A stretch of DNA of 64,000 nt, taken from Ciceribacter thiooxidans (GTDB lineage: Bacteria > Pseudomonadota > Alphaproteobacteria > Rhizobiales > Rhizobiaceae). The DNA lies in assembly GCF_014126615.1 (NCBI RefSeq), contig NZ_CP059897.1, forward strand, positions 372,001-436,000, given 5' to 3'. Of the stretch, positions 17,125 to 28,554 are shown piece by piece (position 1 is the stretch's first letter; each line of letters begins with the position of its first letter). The notes below the pieces were generated by a model. The model did not search any database. It saw only the letters and a list, made by a program, of their open reading frames with translations, and had not been told where the DNA came from. The position numbers and the translations under genes are program-made.

Positions 17125-18300
17125 ATGTTCGAAACCCTTAGCCGCGAAGCCGATGATCCGCTGCTGGCGCTGACTCCCCTGTTCAGGGCGGACCCGAACC
17201 CCGCGAAGGTCGACCTCGGCGTCGGGGTCTATCGTGATGAGCTCGGCAGAACCCCCGTCTTCCGCGCGGTCAAACGGGCGGAAGCCCACCTTCTGGAAAC
17301 GCAGGAGACGAAGGCTTATGTCGGGCCGGAAGGCGACCGCACCTTCATCGAGGCATTCTGGACGTTCGTCGCTGGTGAAGGACGACACGCTGCCGGTGTC
17401 CAGACCGTCGGCGGGACCGGCGCCCTGCGGCTGGCCGCGGAACTGCTCCGACGCTCCGGCTCCTCGCGGATCTTTCTCGGCACGCCCACTTGGTCGAACC
17501 ATTCGGCGATCTTCGCGGCGGCAGGGCTATCGGTGGTGACCTATCCGTCGTTTGACGTTGCAGGCCAGAGATTGCTCGCCGGAGAGATGATCTCTGTAGT
17601 TGCAGACAAGGCGCAGCCGGGCGACGCCATTCTCCTCCACGCGAGCTGCCATAATCCGACCGGAGCCGTCATGGACGACGCCACCTGGGCGGCGGTCGCC
17701 GAAGTGGCCCTCGAGAAGGGTCTCGTGCCGGTGATCGATAGCGCCTATCAGGGTTTCGGCACCGGCATCGAAAGTGATGCCGCTCCGTTGCGCCGCTTGC
17801 TCGACCGAGTTCCCGAAGCGATCGTTGCGGCTTCGGCTTCCAAGTCCTTCGGGCTATACCGGGAACGGACGGGTGCGGTCTATGCAACGTCTGCGTCGCC
17901 GGAGACGCGCGACAAGCTGAAGTCCCACCTCGTGACCATCGGACGAGGCGCCTATTCCATGCCGCCGGACCACGGCGCGGCCGTCGTCCGCACCATTCTG
18001 ACAGATCCCGAACTGCGGACGGACTGGCGGACCGAACTCGATGACGCACGCAAACGGATTACCTCGATGCGGACGATCCTCGCGAAGGGCCTTTCCCGCC
18101 TCTCTCCTGCGCTCGCTGCCATTGCCACCCAGCAGGGCATGTTCTCGCTTCTGCCGATTGATGAGACCCGCATCGTCGAACTACGCCATCGACGTGGAAT
18201 CTACATGCCGCTCTCCGGCCGAATCAACATCGCCGGGCTGAACAGCAGCCAGGCTCCGGGCGTGATCGAGGCACTCTGCGCCCATGCCGCGCTTGGCTGA
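17125..18300 (+). CDS. Class-I aromatic/aspartate aminotransferase
   Basis: This 391-residue PLP enzyme of the AspC/TyrB subgroup opens with FETLSREADDPLLALTPLFRADPNPAKVDLGVGVYRDE. It carries HASCHNPTGAVMD, the PLP lysine in ASASKSFGLYRERTG (about residue 240), and the closing SGRINIAGLN with the substrate-carboxylate arginine. It is co-directional with the ThDP enzyme 45 bases upstream. Tyrosine, phenylalanine or tryptophan would yield the aryl-pyruvate the neighbour could use. The exact specificity cannot be read from sequence. Confidence 0.85.
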   Translation: MFETLSREADDPLLALTPLFRADPNPAKVDLGVGVYRDELGRTPVFRAVKRAEAHLLETQETKAYVGPEGDRTFIEAFWTFVAGEGRHAAGVQTVGGTGALRLAAELLRRSGSSRIFLGTPTWSNHSAIFAAAGLSVVTYPSFDVAGQRLLAGEMISVVADKAQPGDAILLHASCHNPTGAVMDDATWAAVAEVALEKGLVPVIDSAYQGFGTGIESDAAPLRRLLDRVPEAIVAASASKSFGLYRERTGAVYATSASPETRDKLKSHLVTIGRGAYSMPPDHGAAVVRTILTDPELRTDWRTELDDARKRITSMRTILAKGLSRLSPALAAIATQQGMFSLLPIDETRIVELRHRRGIYMPLSGRINIAGLNSSQAPGVIEALCAHAALG

Positions 18301-18432
18301 AGGAAACGAACGGCCGCCGCTCAATCCACTTGCCGCCGGGAATAGTCACGTATTCGGGCGAGTAATGTCTGTCCCATAGATCGGAGCTTCGACTGCGACG
18401 ACCTGAGGTCAGCTCAGTCGGAGGACGAGCTT

Positions 18433-18687
18433 TCACTTCGGCTGACCGGTCTTCTCCGCGATATAGGCGACGATGGCCGAGATGGTCGCAAGACGAGGGT
18501 AGTCCTCCTCGGGCATCGGCAGGTCGAACCGCTTGCCGACCGCCGCCATCAGGTTGAGGAAGTCGATCGAGTCGAGGTCATACTGTTCCCGTAACGAACG
18601 GTCGGGGACGACCTCGGCCGGATCGATGTCGGGAGCGATCCGCCGCAGCTCCGCCTTGACGGCATTTTCGATGTCCTGTGCGGTCAT
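18433..18687 (-). CDS. Acyl carrier protein linked to a 2-oxoacid dehydrogenase operon
   Basis: This is an 84-residue acyl carrier protein. The phosphopantetheine site is Ser40 in the motif YDLDSIDFLNLM, within a four-helix-bundle acidic sequence. Its ATG overlaps the E2 stop by 4 bases (ATGA), so it is translated together with the dehydrogenase genes and is not the housekeeping AcpP. An ACP here suggests that an acyl unit is moved to or from the E2 or the acyl-CoA ligase, which is unusual for a pyruvate-dehydrogenase-like system. The phosphopantetheinyl transferase would be encoded elsewhere. Confidence 0.85.
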   Translation of the reverse strand: MTAQDIENAVKAELRRIAPDIDPAEVVPDRSLREQYDLDSIDFLNLMAAVGKRFDLPMPEEDYPRLATISAIVAYIAEKTGQPK

Positions 18688-19883
18688 AACGCCTCCGGTC
18701 GCTGAAGCAGATCTGTGATGGTGCCGAGGAAAAGCGCGCCGCGATGACCGTCGCTGACCCTGTGATCGCCGGCGAGCGAAAGGCTGACGACGCGTCGCGG
18801 CACGATGTTGTCGTCTTCGACGACAGCTTTCGTCGCGGGAGTGCCGAAACCAACGATCGCCACCTGCGGCGGATAGATGACGCCATAGAGCGTCTCCACG
18901 CCCCGGTCCCCGAGGCTTGAGATCGTAATTGTGGGGTCGGCCAGTTCCGAGCCCCGGAAGCGTCCGGCGCGCACGCGGGCAACGAGATCCTTCAACTTCT
19001 CCATGAGCTCCGGAAGGGGCAGCCGGTCGGCATCATGGATCGCCGGGGCGACGAGCCCGCCGCCGCGGAGGTTGATCGCTACGCCGGCATGCACTGCGCT
19101 CGCCGGCGCGAATGCGCCATTCTGATATTGGCCATTGAACTCCGGGTAACTCTTTGCCGCGACGGCCACGGCCCTGACGAAGAGAGCGCCGAGCAACAAT
19201 CGGCTTGCGGGGTCCCGGCCGGCATTGTAGGCGGCAAGCCATGTCTCGGCCTTCGTGAGCTCTGCCGTGTGGGCGAGGTAATAGTGAGGGATTTCGCGTT
19301 TCGATCGCGCCATCGCCGCAGCGATCGCGGCGCGCATGCCCGTCATCGCCTGGCCCGTCGAGGCCGCCTCGCCTTGCCGCAGCGTGTCCTCCCGGCCCTT
19401 CCGGGCCTCGACATCGGCAAGCACGATCTCGCCCCGGGGACCGCTGCCATGCAGTTCCGCCAGCGCAATTCCCAACTGTTCCGCGCGCTGTCGCGCCGCC
19501 GGCGTAACAAGAATGCGTGCGGTTATCCCCGGCGGCGCCGGAACCACGGACACTGCCTGTGGAACGGGCGGCGGGGCGACGGCTGTCACGATCGTCTCCG
19601 CCGCCTTCACAGAAACCGGCGGCGCCGGAGCTTCGACGGCAACCTCACCGGGATGGGCGATCACCGCCATCGGCGCACCGACCGGCAGCCGGTCGCCGAT
19701 CGCTGCGAGGCTCTTTTCGAAGATCCCGTCTTCGAAGACCTCGATCTCAATCGCTCCCTTCTGGGTCTCGACGACGGCAATGACATCGCCGTGGCGGACG
19801 GTCGCGCCCGGCTTGACGAGCCATTCGACCAGTGTCCCCGCCTCCATGTCGGCGCCGAGCGAAGGCATGTGGAAGGTGCCCAT
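18684..19883 (-). CDS. Dihydrolipoamide acyltransferase (E2) of a 2-oxoacid dehydrogenase complex
   Basis: This 399-residue E2 has a lipoyl domain at about residues 1-78, with the lipoyl lysine Lys42 in ETQKGAIEIE. A peripheral-subunit-binding domain follows at about 120-160 (VTPAARQRAEQLGIALAELHGSGPRGEI), and a catalytic domain with the active-site DHRVSDG near the C-terminus. It transfers an acyl group from lipoamide, normally to CoA. Linkers are proline/alanine-rich. The gene follows the fused E1 by 2 bases and overlaps the ACP gene. The acyl substrate and whether the acceptor is CoA or ACP are not evident. Confidence 0.88.
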   Translation of the reverse strand: MGTFHMPSLGADMEAGTLVEWLVKPGATVRHGDVIAVVETQKGAIEIEVFEDGIFEKSLAAIGDRLPVGAPMAVIAHPGEVAVEAPAPPVSVKAAETIVTAVAPPPVPQAVSVVPAPPGITARILVTPAARQRAEQLGIALAELHGSGPRGEIVLADVEARKGREDTLRQGEAASTGQAMTGMRAAIAAAMARSKREIPHYYLAHTAELTKAETWLAAYNAGRDPASRLLLGALFVRAVAVAAKSYPEFNGQYQNGAFAPASAVHAGVAINLRGGGLVAPAIHDADRLPLPELMEKLKDLVARVRAGRFRGSELADPTITISSLGDRGVETLYGVIYPPQVAIVGFGTPATKAVVEDDNIVPRRVVSLSLAGDHRVSDGHRGALFLGTITDLLQRPEAL

Positions 19884-19885
19884 GC

Positions 19886-21888
<2,003 letters not shown>

Positions 21889-21892
<4 letters not shown>

Positions 21893-23637
21893 CTTTCGTC
21901 ACTCTCGAGCGTGGAGATATCGCCCTCGGGAAGGCCGAGTTCGCGGGCCTTCAGGAGCCGCCGCATGATCTTGCCGCTTCGGGTCTTCGGAAGATTCGTC
22001 CGGAAGGCGATCTGTTTCGGCGCGACGGCCGGACCGAGACGACGCCGGGCATGGCCAAGCAGGTCGAGTTCGAGCTCCTCGCCGGGCGCGTATCCGTGCT
22101 TCAGCGCAACGAAGGCCTTGACCACCTCCCCCGCCGTCTCGTCGGGAATGCCGATGACCGCAGCTTCGGCGACGGCCGGATGCTCCATCAACGCGCTTTC
22201 GACCTCGAAGGGGCCGATCAGATGGCCGGAACTCTTGATCACGTCGTCATCTCGCCCGACGAACCAGTAATAGCCGTCGCTATCCCGCATCGCGAGATCG
22301 CCGGAGAGATACCAGCCGTCGAGGAAACACTTGCGATAACGCTCCTCCTCATGGAGATAGGCACGCATCATCGATGGCCAGCCGGGTCGAAGGGCCAGAT
22401 GTCCGATCGTCATCGGAGTCGTCACCTCGCGCACGCCGGTTGCAGTTTTTTCGAGAATGCCGGCCGTTACCCCGGGAAGCGGCTTGCCCATGGAGCCGGG
22501 CTTTACGTCCATCGCGGCATAGTTGGCGATCATGATGCCGCCGGTCTCCGTCTGCCACCAGTTGTCATGGAACGGCTTGCCGAAGGTCTCGTTGCCCCAG
22601 ACGACCGCCTCGGGATTGAGCGGCTCGCCAACGCTGGCCATGAAGCGAAGACGCGAAAGATCACGGCGTTTCGCCGGCCCGGCGCCGACCTTCATCAGCA
22701 TGCGGATCGCCGTCGGTGCCGTGTACCAGACATTGACCCGTTCGGCCTCGAGAATGCCGTACCAGCGATCGGCGTCGAACTCCGCCTCGTCGACGATCAT
22801 CGTCACGCCGTTAGTCAGCGGGGAGATGATGCCGTAGGAGGTACCCGTCACCCAGCCCGGATCGGCCGTGCACCAGAAAACGTCGTCGGGATGCAGGTCG
22901 AGCGCGATCCGGCCGGTGACATGATGGGCGACGACCGCCTCGTGCACGTGCACCGCGCCCTTCGGCCGGCCCGTGGTGCCGCTCGTGAAATGCAGGAGCG
23001 CCATGTCTTCCGGCATGGTCCGCGCCACCTCGAAGTGCGGCGACGCCTCGGCCATCAGCTTGCGAAGGTCCGACATCCCCTGCGGCGCCTCGCCGTCACC
23101 GTCGATGATGAGGACATGGGCAAGACCCGGAAGCTCACGCCACCAGCCGGCCACCTTGCGCTTGAAGAGCGCGGCCGATGTGACCAGCACCCGCGCGTCG
23201 CCGATTTCCATGCGCGCCCTGACCGGCTCGGGGCCGAATTGCGAGAACATCGGACAGAAGACCGCGCCGGCCTTCAGCGTCCCGAGCGCTGCGATGTGGA
23301 GCTCGGGTACCCGCCCGAGAAGCGCGTAGACACGCTCTCCCCTCCCGATACCGAGCGACGAAAGCACATTCGCAAAGCGGTTCGTCCGGTCCTTCAGGTC
23401 GGCATAGGTGAAGTCGTGACGGCTCTCGTCCTTGGCGATCCAACGAATGGCGACCTTGTCAGCAAGACCGCCAGCGACATGGCGGTCGACCGCCTCGTGG
23501 GCGATGTTGAGGCCGCCACCCGGCAGCCCGTCGAGAAGGGAGCGGGCCTTGTCCCAGGCGAAGTCTTCGAGCAAAGCCTCGTAGCTCGAGAAATTCGCGC
23601 CCTCCACGGTGCTCCGGTCTTTGGCAATGACCTCCAT
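21889..23637 (-). CDS. Acetyl-CoA synthetase-like AMP-forming ligase
   Basis: This 582-residue adenylate-forming ligase activates a carboxylic acid to acyl-AMP and then acyl-CoA. The P-loop is [10 protein letters not shown], the aromatic loop WWQTETGG, and the C-terminal catalytic lysine is in [13 protein letters not shown], matching acetyl-CoA synthetase. GGGAGGCAGGG precedes the chosen ATG at 23637; an in-frame upstream ATG at 23691 adds 18 unconserved residues. It heads the operon with E1, E2 and ACP, so an acid related to the E1/E2 product is a likely substrate. Confidence 0.87.
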
Positions 23638-24721
23638 CCCTGCCTCCCATCCGGTTCGATCCGGCATCAACCGGCGATCGCTGCCTGCCACCGGTTCATC
23701 GAACTTCGTTCGCAGTCGGCCCGTTACTGGACCGATCCTCGACGACGCTTTTATTCTTCTATTCGGATATAATTACATTGTTGTTGGCCTATATCAATCA
23801 ACCGCAATTGTGGGAAAAGGCCTGGAACAGCGGGGCGGTTGTCGAGGGGTCATTCGATCTCCTCAGACGGCCGCGGCGCATTATCACTTTCTTGCAGCGC
23901 CCTACCACCTTCCCAATCGAACCTGACGCGTCGTTGCCGTAGCGTTCGCCCATTCCAGCAGGCAAACGCTGACATGTCCGAAACTGTCTTTCTGATATTG
24001 GGCTGCAGCACGCTATTGACGCTTGTGCTCTACCCCCCGGCGCGCTGCTCCGGAGCGTGCCTCGCGGCCATTCCCGGCGCTGGCAAACACATCGAACATA
24101 AGCAGCTAAGGCAATGACAGAGGTCTGCACGGCCAATGCAGACGCGTCGACTGTGGGCGCTGCGGCGGCGAATTAATCGGACGCTGCTGCCCTCGCACGT
24201 GTCGTTATGCGATTCGACTTGTCAGGTGTCGCTCGCTGCCGGACTGGTCTGAGATTACATTGGCTCGTCCTGGAGCCTGACGACGTGGATGTCTGTCCAA
24301 GGATCCGGGCCATCCCGTGGATGCCATTGTAGCCGGCCCAATTTCGATCCTCATCGACGTCTATCTGGGATATCGTCCGTGGCGAGAGGCTGTGTGCGGC
24401 TCGCTTACACTCGACGGAAGCCGTACAATCACAGGACAGCTCGAAAAGTGGCTGCGCCTGGACCACCTAGTCGGTCGTGACCTGCCGATCGTACCACCGC
24501 GGCCGGCGTAACGACCCGTCCACGCGATCAGGGCCTCCGCCGGCAGGTGGAGTCGACGTGCGCTCCCGTAGAGGCCATGGTCGGTAGCCGTCAAGATCGG
24601 CAGCCGGCGGGCTCGATCAGCCGTACTCACGAACTGCGAGATCGAGATGGCTTCGGATCCAATTCGAAAGAGAGTCCCTGGCAGCGCGCTAAATCGCTCC
24701 GGCCATCAACCGAAACATCGA
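23638..24721. other. Gene-poor intergenic stretch
   Basis: About 1.1 kb holds no gene I can support. The 23730-23800 part is AT-rich (TTATTCTTCTATTCGGATATAATTAC and neighbours) and probably carries the promoter of the ligase operon. The part around 24300-24510 holds a short open frame that looks like a regulator remnant and is listed separately. The rest shows no conserved protein, RNA gene or repeat. Confidence 0.6.
24317..24511 (+). pseudogene. Possible C-terminal remnant of a winged-helix regulator with SCP-like domain
   Basis: The frame MDAIVAGPISILIDVYLGYRPWREAVCGSLTLDGSRTITGQLEKWLRLD has the look of the sterol-carrier-like tail found behind some HxlR/MarR-type winged helices. In those, a phrase like GDRPLR...G.I.VDG.R.L....WL is common. 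No DNA-binding domain precedes it in any frame, so if the resemblance is real it is a decayed fragment. I hold this weakly. Confidence 0.3.
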
Positions 24722-25030
24722 TCATTTGGCCGCGATGATCTTGAATGGGACGCGTTCCGGCATCGCCTTGCTGTTGTTCATCAGGTAAATCAGACAACTA
24801 GTGCGCAGAAGCGAGCTGAAATTGGAAATCGAGCCATTGATCTCGAGTGCCTCGTCATGAAGGGCCGACAGGAATCGGGCAGTAGAACAGCCCTGCGTCT
24901 CCGCGATTTCGTCGATCAGAACCCAAAATGCCGCTTCCAATTGAATGCTGGTGGAATGGCCGGCAATACGGACAGAACGGTTGATCGGGCGATACCGTCC
25001 AGGGTCCTGGCCCGCATAGATCTCGCACAT
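24722..25030 (-). CDS. Ribbon-helix-helix domain protein
   Basis: This 102-residue protein matches the RHH_4-type family common in rhizobia, with MCEIYAGQDPGRYRPINRSVRIAGHSTSIQLEAAFW. The strand (RSVRIAGHSTSIQLE) and following helices (FWVLIDEIAETQG, TARFLSALHDEAL) form the RHH fold, seen in small DNA-binding proteins. AGGAGGG precedes the ATG. It is isolated, and its target is unknown. Confidence 0.8.
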   Translation of the reverse strand: MCEIYAGQDPGRYRPINRSVRIAGHSTSIQLEAAFWVLIDEIAETQGCSTARFLSALHDEALEINGSISNFSSLLRTSCLIYLMNNSKAMPERVPFKIIAAK

Positions 25031-25200
25031 GGTTCCCTCCTGCTTTTTGTTGTCACTATGGCCCTCGGCACTGCGGCCGTCAAACGTCTTCGACCGGGGG
25101 ATAGCCCAGAATCGTTCCTACATTTTTTCCGCTGCGGTAATCCGCTGCTACCGCCCCCGCCGGGTTCTTCGTATTCTTTGCGAAACGAAGGAGCACACAT

Positions 25201-25596
25201 TTGGCGAAAACCATCCACTCAATGATCCGCGTCCTGGACGAAGCGCGTTCGACGGCATTCTACGCAAAAACCCTCGGTCTCGACGTTGCCGAACGGCTGG
25301 ACTTCGACACCTTCACGCTGATCTATCTCAGCAATGCCGAGAGCGAGTTCGAGCTTGAGCTGACCGTCAACAAGGGGCGGGAAGAGCCCTATGACCTCGG
25401 CACCGGCTACGGTCATCTCGCCGTCAGCGTCGCTGACCTCGATGCCGAGCACAGTCGCATCACCGCGCTCGGCCTCAACCCCGGCAAGATCGTCGAATTC
25501 AACCGCGACGGCGCCCTGCTGGCTCGCTTCTTCTTCATCACCGACCCCGACGGCTACAAGATCGAGGTTCTGCAGCGCCACGGGCGCTTCAAGTAG
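25201..25596 (+). CDS. VOC-family (glyoxalase I-like) protein
   Basis: This 131-residue protein has two beta-alpha-beta-beta-beta repeats of the vicinal-oxygen-chelate fold. Putative metal ligands are His6 (TIHSMIRV), Glu in EFELEL, His in GYGHLAVSV and the Glu of YKIEVLQ near the C-terminus, the lactoylglutathione-lyase pattern. The start codon is TTG at 25201, preceded by AAGGAG with proper spacing; no better start exists. Similarity to GloA-type lyases is good, but the substrate is not certain. Confidence 0.85.
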   Translation: MAKTIHSMIRVLDEARSTAFYAKTLGLDVAERLDFDTFTLIYLSNAESEFELELTVNKGREEPYDLGTGYGHLAVSVADLDAEHSRITALGLNPGKIVEFNRDGALLARFFFITDPDGYKIEVLQRHGRFK

Positions 25597-25737
25597 GCGC
25601 ATCGCCCGGCGGGTTAGAGGACCCTGATGGGCGTTGCCGACAAGAGGGGAAGGCGCGGGGAGCCGCGCCGCCCATCGACGGGGCCCTGAGAGGAGGGCAT
25701 CGCCGACATTGCCACACGATCCTGGGAGGAGAATGAC

Positions 25738-26271
25738 GTGGTCACGCTTTACGAAAAATCGAATGGGATTTCCCGCCGCGAGCTGTTGAAGCGCAGCGGT
25801 ACCGCCGGCGCGCTGCTGGTGATCAGTGGCTCGGCAGTGATCTGTCCGCAGGCCGCCTGGGCGCTGGAGACCAAGGCGCTGAAGCCCGAGACCATGGCGA
25901 CGCTGATCAAGCTCGCCCGCGACATCTATCCGCACGACCAACTGGCCGACCGCTTCTATGCTATCGCCGTCAAGGGACACGACGATCGCGCCGGCAAGGA
26001 TGAAGCCCACAAGCGGCTGATCGAGGACGGCATCGCCGATCTCGACAAGCGGGCGGGCGCTGGCGGCTATCGCGGCCTCGGCTGGGAGGACGACCGCGTC
26101 GCCATCCTGCGCGACATCGAGACCACCCCCTTCTTCCAGGCGGTGCGCGGCGACCTCGTCGTCAGCCTCTATAACCAGAAGGAGCTGTGGCCGATCTTCG
26201 GCTACGAGGGCGAGTCCTATTCCAAGGGCGGCTATATCGAGCGTGGCTTCGACGACCTCGAGTGGCTCTGA
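25738..26271 (+). CDS. Gluconate 2-dehydrogenase subunit-3-like protein with Tat signal
   Basis: This 177-residue protein has a twin-arginine signal (ISRRELLKRSG, then a hydrophobic stretch to AWA), so it is probably exported folded. The mature part resembles the small subunit of membrane-bound gluconate 2-dehydrogenase-type enzymes (LKPETMATLIKLARDIYPHD, and FGYEGESYSKGGYI). It starts with GTG at 25738 after GGGAGGAG. The next gene is the GMC flavoprotein partner. Such small subunits are thought to chaperone the flavoprotein through Tat. Confidence 0.83.
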   Translation: MVTLYEKSNGISRRELLKRSGTAGALLVISGSAVICPQAAWALETKALKPETMATLIKLARDIYPHDQLADRFYAIAVKGHDDRAGKDEAHKRLIEDGIADLDKRAGAGGYRGLGWEDDRVAILRDIETTPFFQAVRGDLVVSLYNQKELWPIFGYEGESYSKGGYIERGFDDLEWL

Positions 26272-26372
26272 CGCCGGCCCAAGAGACAGCATCGTCGCCC
26301 GAGGAGGCCCATCGCGGATGGGAGCGGCGGCGCATTCCACACATGCCGATCTGACATTCCTGGGAGGAAATC

Positions 26373-27944
26373 ATGGCAGCGCCTTACGATCTCAACGACG
26401 ACAGCGTGGTCGTCATCATCGGTTCGGGTGCGGGCGGCGGAACGCTCGGCAACGAACTCGCCCAAAAGGGTATAGACGTCGTCATTCTCGAAGCCGGCAG
26501 CCGGCATGAGTACGAGGATTTCATCAACGACGAATGGGACAGCTTCGCCCAGCTCGCCTGGCTGGACAACCGCACCACCGGCGGCGGCTGGCGCGTGTCG
26601 AAGGACTTCCCCAATCTGCCGGCCTGGATCGTCAAGGCGGTCGGCGGCACCACCACCCACTGGGCGGGTGCCTCGCTGCGCTTCCAGGAGCACGAGTTCA
26701 AGGATCTGACGACTTACGGAAAGGTCGAAGGCGCCAATCTGCTCGACTGGCCGATCACGCTTTCCGACCTCGAACCCTACTATGCCAAGGCCGAGGACAA
26801 GATGGGCGTGACCCGCACGAACGGCATCGAGGGCCTGCCGGGCAACAACAATTTCAAGATCCTGAAAGCCGCCGCCGACAAGCTCGGCTACAAGGAATGT
26901 CACACCGGCAACATGGCGATCAATTCGGCGCCGCGCGACGACCGCAACAGCTGTCAGCAGACCGGCTTCTGCTTCCAGGGCTGCAAATGGGGCGCCAAGT
27001 GGTCGACCCTCTACACCGAAATCCCCAAGGGCGAAGCGACCGGCAAGCTGGAAGTGCGGCCGAATTCCCATGTCGTCAAGATCGAGCACGACAAGTCGGG
27101 CAAGGTGACGGCGGTCGTCTATGCCGACAAGGATGGCAATCTGAAGAGCCAGAAGGCGCGCATCGTCTGCGTCGCCGGCAACTCGATCGAGAGCCCGCGC
27201 CTGCTGCTCAATTCACATTCCTCGATGTTCCCGGACGGCCTTGCCAACTCGTCGGGCCAGGTCGGCAAGAACTACATGCGCCATACGACCGGTTCGGTCT
27301 ATGCCGTGTTCGAAAAGCCGGTGCACATGTACCGCGGGACGACCATGGCCGGCATCATCCGCGATGAGGCGAGGCATGATCCCTCACGCGGCTTCGTCGG
27401 CGGCTACGAACTGGAGACGCTGTCGCTCGGCATTCCGTTCATGGCGGCCTTCCTCGATCCGGGCGGCTGGGGCCGCTCCTTCACCTCGGCCATGGATCAA
27501 TATGCCAACATGGCGGGGCTATGGATCGTCGGCGAGGACATGCCGCAGGAGAGCAACCGAGTGACCCTGCACAAGGAACTCAAGGACAAGTACGGCATGC
27601 CGATCCCGGATGTTTCGTTCACCGACCATCCGAACGACGAGGCCATGCGCAATCACGCCTACAAACAGGGCATGGCGCTATATGAAGCCGTCGGGGCGAC
27701 CCGCTCCTTCCCGACGCCGCCCTATCCGTCCACCCACAATCTCGGCACCAACCGCATGAGCGAGAAGGCTAAGGACGGCGTGGTCAACAAGCATGGCCAG
27801 ACGCACGACATCAAGAACCTGTTCGTGTCCGACGGCAGCCAATTCACCACCGGTGCGGCTGAGAACCCCACGCTCACCATCGTGACGCTGGCGATCCGCC
27901 AGGCCGACTACATCGCGCAACAGATGGGTTCCGGCGACATCTGA
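26373..27944 (+). CDS. GMC-family flavin oxidoreductase, catalytic subunit
   Basis: This 523-residue GMC oxidoreductase has the FAD motif IGSGAGGGTLGNELAQKG at about residues 16-33. The second flavin segment is AVGGTTTHWAGA, and the C-terminal SDGSQFTTGAAENPTLTIVTLA is typical. His in STHNLGTNRM is a likely catalytic residue. It lacks its own signal peptide and is probably carried out by the Tat-tagged small subunit. Gluconate-2-DH-type enzymes usually also have a cytochrome c subunit; none is adjacent. Sugars, polyols or sugar acids are likely substrates. Confidence 0.87.
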   Translation: MAAPYDLNDDSVVVIIGSGAGGGTLGNELAQKGIDVVILEAGSRHEYEDFINDEWDSFAQLAWLDNRTTGGGWRVSKDFPNLPAWIVKAVGGTTTHWAGASLRFQEHEFKDLTTYGKVEGANLLDWPITLSDLEPYYAKAEDKMGVTRTNGIEGLPGNNNFKILKAAADKLGYKECHTGNMAINSAPRDDRNSCQQTGFCFQGCKWGAKWSTLYTEIPKGEATGKLEVRPNSHVVKIEHDKSGKVTAVVYADKDGNLKSQKARIVCVAGNSIESPRLLLNSHSSMFPDGLANSSGQVGKNYMRHTTGSVYAVFEKPVHMYRGTTMAGIIRDEARHDPSRGFVGGYELETLSLGIPFMAAFLDPGGWGRSFTSAMDQYANMAGLWIVGEDMPQESNRVTLHKELKDKYGMPIPDVSFTDHPNDEAMRNHAYKQGMALYEAVGATRSFPTPPYPSTHNLGTNRMSEKAKDGVVNKHGQTHDIKNLFVSDGSQFTTGAAENPTLTIVTLAIRQADYIAQQMGSGDI

Positions 27945-27954
27945 AGCGACACTC

Positions 27955-27980
27955 GCCTGGCCGGAATACACCGGCCAGGC
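27955..27980 (+). terminator. Hairpin after the GMC oxidoreductase gene
   Basis: GCCTGGCCGG-AATACA-CCGGCCAGGC is a perfect 10-bp stem with a 6-base loop, starting 11 bases after the stop codon at 27944. It is followed by the pyrimidine-rich TCTCTCCC and no long U-run. It is a good candidate terminator for the two-gene operon. Confidence 0.7.
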
Positions 27981-28149
27981 TCTCTCCCGAATCTGATCTG
28001 ACTCTATGGATGGCGGCCAATCGCAGCGACACGAGCCGTCCGATGTCAATGCTTCGGCCGCTCTGTCGCCCGCGCGGATCAACGCCGGGAATTCCTCGTT
28101 ACGCCGGCTGCGGGACGCTCAACAAAACCGCCGGATCGGAAACCTTCAG

Positions 28150-28361
28150 TATTCACGTCCGACCCAGAACTGCCATGGAGGGACCGGAACGGGAACGGTC
28201 TCGCTGACAGGCTTCAGTTGCTTGGTCTTGGTGCGCTTGTTGAACTCATGCTCGCCCATGTAGGCCCGCCGGGTGAGAATACCGTGAACTTGTCCGATGC
28301 CCATCGCCCGCCGTCGCAGGTGAAGATCTCGATCTCGGCCTGAGCGACGGAACGGGGCCAC
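28150..28361 (-). pseudogene. Fragment of a large serine recombinase
   Basis: The frame reads GQVHGILTRRAYMGEHEFNK and then KTKQLKPVSETVPVPVPP, matching the recombinase domain (Recombinase Pfam family) that follows the catalytic domain in large serine recombinases. There the motif VHxILTNPAYxGxxxxN and a following VEVPAI are conserved. The catalytic N-terminal domain and the C-terminus are absent, so it is a non-functional remnant. Confidence 0.6.
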
Positions 28362-28554
28362 ACCAGTCGTCGGCTACGGTCCATGTGCCGAGGTCGTGTT
28401 TGGGCGGCCTGCCGGGAAAGAGACAAGATGGCCCAGAAGTTCCTCAAGCTGCTCCGACGCCGTGGGAAGTCTCATAGTGCAGCGAGAGGCGGATACCGTC
28501 TCCTGTTTGTCGCTGTCTTCGCGATCAATATTCATGGAAGGAATCGAACACGTT

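Noticed and set aside
23720-23830. A sigma-54 promoter in the AT-rich stretch upstream of the ligase operon.
   Set aside because: No GG and GC pair at the correct -24/-12 spacing was found.
23839-24117. A 92-codon open frame in the gene-poor gap.
   Set aside because: It has no ribosome site, no family resemblance and a low-complexity composition.
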